Shown here piece after piece: positions 61,432 to 64,000 of a stretch of 64,000 nucleotides of DNA. The notes under the pieces are model-generated. The model was given only the letters and a program-made list of their open reading frames with translations, ran no database searches and was not told the DNA's origin. A program made the translations under genes and the position numbers. This DNA is from Tetrahymena elliotti 4EA (Eukaryota > Ciliophora > Oligohymenophorea > Hymenostomatida > Tetrahymenidae), in NCBI GenBank assembly GCA_000231825.2, contig JH720332.1:191451-255450 (forward strand). Reading direction: 5' to 3'. Positions within the stretch are counted from its first letter, which is position 1; each line of letters starts with the position of its first letter.

Positions 61432-63955
61432 TCAGCAAATTTTGACCAATCTAAGGGCTTTCTTACATTTTTGATTGAGAATACTGATATTCTTTCTTTC
61501 ATTAGAACTAATTAATTTGATAGAGACAAAAGTTAATTTTTTATCAAAAATTTATATTTATAAATTTACTATTTATCAATCATCAAAACAGAGATTTTTT
61601 TGCATTGAGAAATATATTTGCCTAAGAAATTAATACCTACTGAATTTATAGTATCATTTCCACTAAATATGTTATTAAAAATAATTTATAAATTCCATTC
61701 ATTTTTTATAATTTCTATAATCTTTACGCTAAGAATATTGACAGATTTTCTAAATTAGCAAAATTGTTTAATTCTTCTCCAATTCTCATTGCTCCAATTG
61801 AATCTATTTTGTTTGATCTATTTATCATCAAAGTAGAATTAAATTTACTTTTTTGTTAGGGGGTTTGCTAATAATATTTACCTTAAACGCAATCCTAAGC
61901 TTGTTAATGTTTGGCAAACAGAAAGTTCTTTTACACTTCTAATTGCTCCCTTTGAAGTTATACCATTTTTCCTATTTATTATTAGAATCTTTAGAAAACA
62001 GCACTACTTTTTTATATTATTTTTACCATAAATCGATTTCAAATTTTTTTAACATTTTAAGCTATGAAATTTGATGGCTTAAGTTAACAAATCCGATGTC
62101 TTCTATTTTATTGTCTCTGTTATAATAAAAAATGCATTTAATATATGTATTGTATTATAAATATTCATATATATATTACTGGAAATCAAGAGAAAGTCTT
62201 CTCAAATTCTTGCATTTTGACAAATTTTAACCAATCATACAGGCTCCATAAGCATCAATGTTATTACTCCTTTTTTGAGGTTTTTCAAATATTTTTTTAA
62301 TACATTTGTTGAAAAATGAATATTTTTAAGTACCATAATGTGAGTGATAAGCATGTTAAGTGAGTAAGCTTAGAAATATTTTCAGAAAAGAGAGCGGAAC
62401 CTTGAGTTTTAAGGTCACAACGACTAATTTATAAAATTATTTGTTAGTTTATTAGTAAATACTTTGGTAATAAATAGGAATGTTAATGCCTATTTATATT
62501 TTATTTATCTATCAATATATACTTGATTGTTAATGAGAGCTTAGTGAGGTTGGAGCATTTAGAGATGTTTTAGATTAGGTATTGAGCATCTTATTATTGT
62601 AATCCATGAGAGCTAAAGTTAAAGTAGGAATAAAGATTATAAAATGCAAGAGAGAAATGAAAAGAAATAGAATATATAAATAAAATAATTTAATTTATTG
62701 TTTTTGTGTTTTATATGATTGTCCATCATTTAGTTGTAATATACACAAGAATTTCTTGTATGTTTGATTACGAATATATGAAACAAAACACATAAATTAG
62801 TGGACATTTTATTTAGTAAAAGAAATATCTGAGGTCTGAAATAGAAATAGAAGCATGTATTATTACTTGATAGATAGCTAAAGCTTCTAAAGTTTAGAGC
62901 ATTGGCCTATAGCATTAGCAAGGTAGTAAGCAGCAAACGATCCAAAGGAAGCTGAGCTAATTAAATTATAAAGTTAATTGCTATTTTTAGATTAATGAAT
63001 GAACTTACTTTATTTCGTAGTTGAGACTTTACAAATTAGAGCATTTGCTTATGGGTTCAAATTACTAGTTGATCATCAAAAATTATCTTTAATATTAAGA
63101 GAAAATAAGTATAAATGAATGGATATTAATTTAGTTAACACTGCTTTAACAGTCTTTATAAATGAGAAATAAAATAATTTACTGGAAAGATCCCTTGAGG
63201 TATTTGATTTCATGAGTGTTATCTCCTTTAATCTATTTAGAAATAGTAAATAGTAAGAATTTATTTATTTATTTCTTTTAAAGTAGAAAAAATTTAAATC
63301 TAACCCAAGTTAAAAATTCAAATTGAATTTAATAGAAAGAGTTAGATTTAAATTAAAATAGAATAAGTTATTTTTAGTTTATTTTTTTTACCTCATTAAT
63401 TGTAACTAAGTTTTTACTGCATTCATCTTTTGTTTTATCAAAAATAAATATTTTAGAAAAGAATTTTTGATTGATTGTTTTAAGTGATTCTTTTGAGAAT
63501 GTAAGTAGAACAAACAAATTCAAAAATTAAAAAACAAAAATACATTTAGTAAAGTAAAATTCTTTGATGATAAAGTTATCAAGTTCGTAAATTTCAAGAG
63601 GTGAGATTGAGAGAGAACTATTGTCTTTATTTGATAAAGCTGATTATTTTTGAAACAAAATAAAATTTTATTGTATATCAATACTATGCGAAAAAAATGG
63701 CATACTTTCCTCATAGGCAGAGCTGGAAGATTGATCATTGTAATAAGAAGGTTTTTGTAGTATTTCCATGACTACATGCCTGTTAAATTTATCATTTTCT
63801 GCAGATAAAATGAGAGAACGAACATCGTTCTCTTGATATCTAAATTAAGAGAATTGTTAATTATAAAGGAATTATAGAATTTTTTGTAAAGAATCGATTT
63901 TAATCGAGCACTCATTTTGCATTTAGTGCACAATATTCAAACAAGAAGTTTCCAT
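61432..63955 (-). CDS. Leucine-rich-repeat (RNI-like) protein, one repeat per exon
   Basis: Twelve exons on the minus strand: 63544-63955, 63392-63489, 63183-63232, 63009-63086, 62867-62956, 62523-62612, 62334-62423, 62180-62269, 61882-61971, 61728-61817, 61570-61662, 61432-61507. They keep phase and give 449 codons. The first 170 residues (METSCLNIVHQMQNECS...) have no known domain. From about residue 185 each exon encodes one repeat of 30 residues of the form AxxLxxxIxxCSxLxKLxLxI, for example YYLANAIGQCSKLQKLQLSI, then NISKCSNLTKLSLTIK and NLSKCKNLRRLSLDFQ. This is the ribonuclease-inhibitor-like LRR type abundant in Tetrahymena. Six consecutive exons are exactly 90 nt and all flanking introns are phase 2. 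LRR proteins bind other proteins; the partner is unknown. Confidence 0.85.
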
Positions 63956-64000
63956 TATTGTTATATTTTGTTTATTTATTTATTTGTTTGTTTCTTAATA

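Noticed and set aside
62870..63060. tRNA-like pieces (for example GGGTTCAAATTACTAG)
   Set aside because: No cloverleaf can be drawn around them and they lie in exons and introns of the LRR gene.
1..64000. CRISPR arrays, bacterial promoters or ribosome-binding sites, telomere repeats
   Set aside because: No regularly spaced identical repeats, no bacterial gene organisation, and no GGGGTT/CCCCAA arrays in the window.

Overview
The window reads as nuclear (macronuclear-type) DNA of an oligohymenophorean ciliate, most like Tetrahymena or a close relative. Base composition is very AT-rich. Long reading frames appear on both strands only if TAA and TAG are read as glutamine and TGA as the sole stop. 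Introns are GT-AG, mostly about 50 to 370 nt, AT-rich, and keep frame exactly where I traced them. The proteins carry the Q/N-rich tails usual in this group. Translation with the standard code breaks nearly every real gene here into meaningless pieces.

Layout. 1-404 (-): N-terminal piece of an unknown protein. 1935-4981 (-): BBSome subunit BBS7. 7199-9619 (-): polypyrimidine-tract-binding (PTB/hnRNP L type) RNA-binding protein. About 9.6-20.6 kb: gene-poor, with one odd GC-richer tract at 15.27-16.4 kb. 20616-22229 (+): intronless 537-aa protein with a mitochondrial-like N-terminus, followed by a thioredoxin-fold frame with a CPNC motif. 23.3-27.2 kb: patchwork of duplicated gene pieces, a ubiquitin-like plus cysteine-rich/RING-like fusion, a kinase-tail-like frame and two copies of a palindromic repeat. 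27232-29842 (+): two unknown genes in tandem. 30362-34404 (-): kelch-BTB protein of LZTR1-like layout. 36225-43122 (+): 2014-aa protein with a huge Q/N-rich region and C-terminal TPRs. 43748-45992 (-): 637-aa Q/N/S-rich unknown. 46-49.4 kb: gene-poor, with a direct repeat. 49454-59613 (+): three tandem genes ending in a Rim15/IREH1/Greatwall-type AGC kinase; the first carries a C2HC finger typical of that kinase family. 61432-63955 (-): leucine-rich-repeat protein with one repeat per 90-nt exon.

Exon structures of the TPR gene, the 637-aa gene, the kinase, the C2HC gene, the LRR gene and the two tandem genes at 27-30 kb were traced base by base and close with total lengths divisible by three. 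BBS7 and the kelch-BTB gene are given as spans because not every splice site was fixed. Functional themes are cilia (BBS7), signalling (kinase, kelch-BTB), RNA processing (PTB) and ubiquitin biology. No operon-like functional grouping is evident apart from the possible kinase/zinc-finger linkage.
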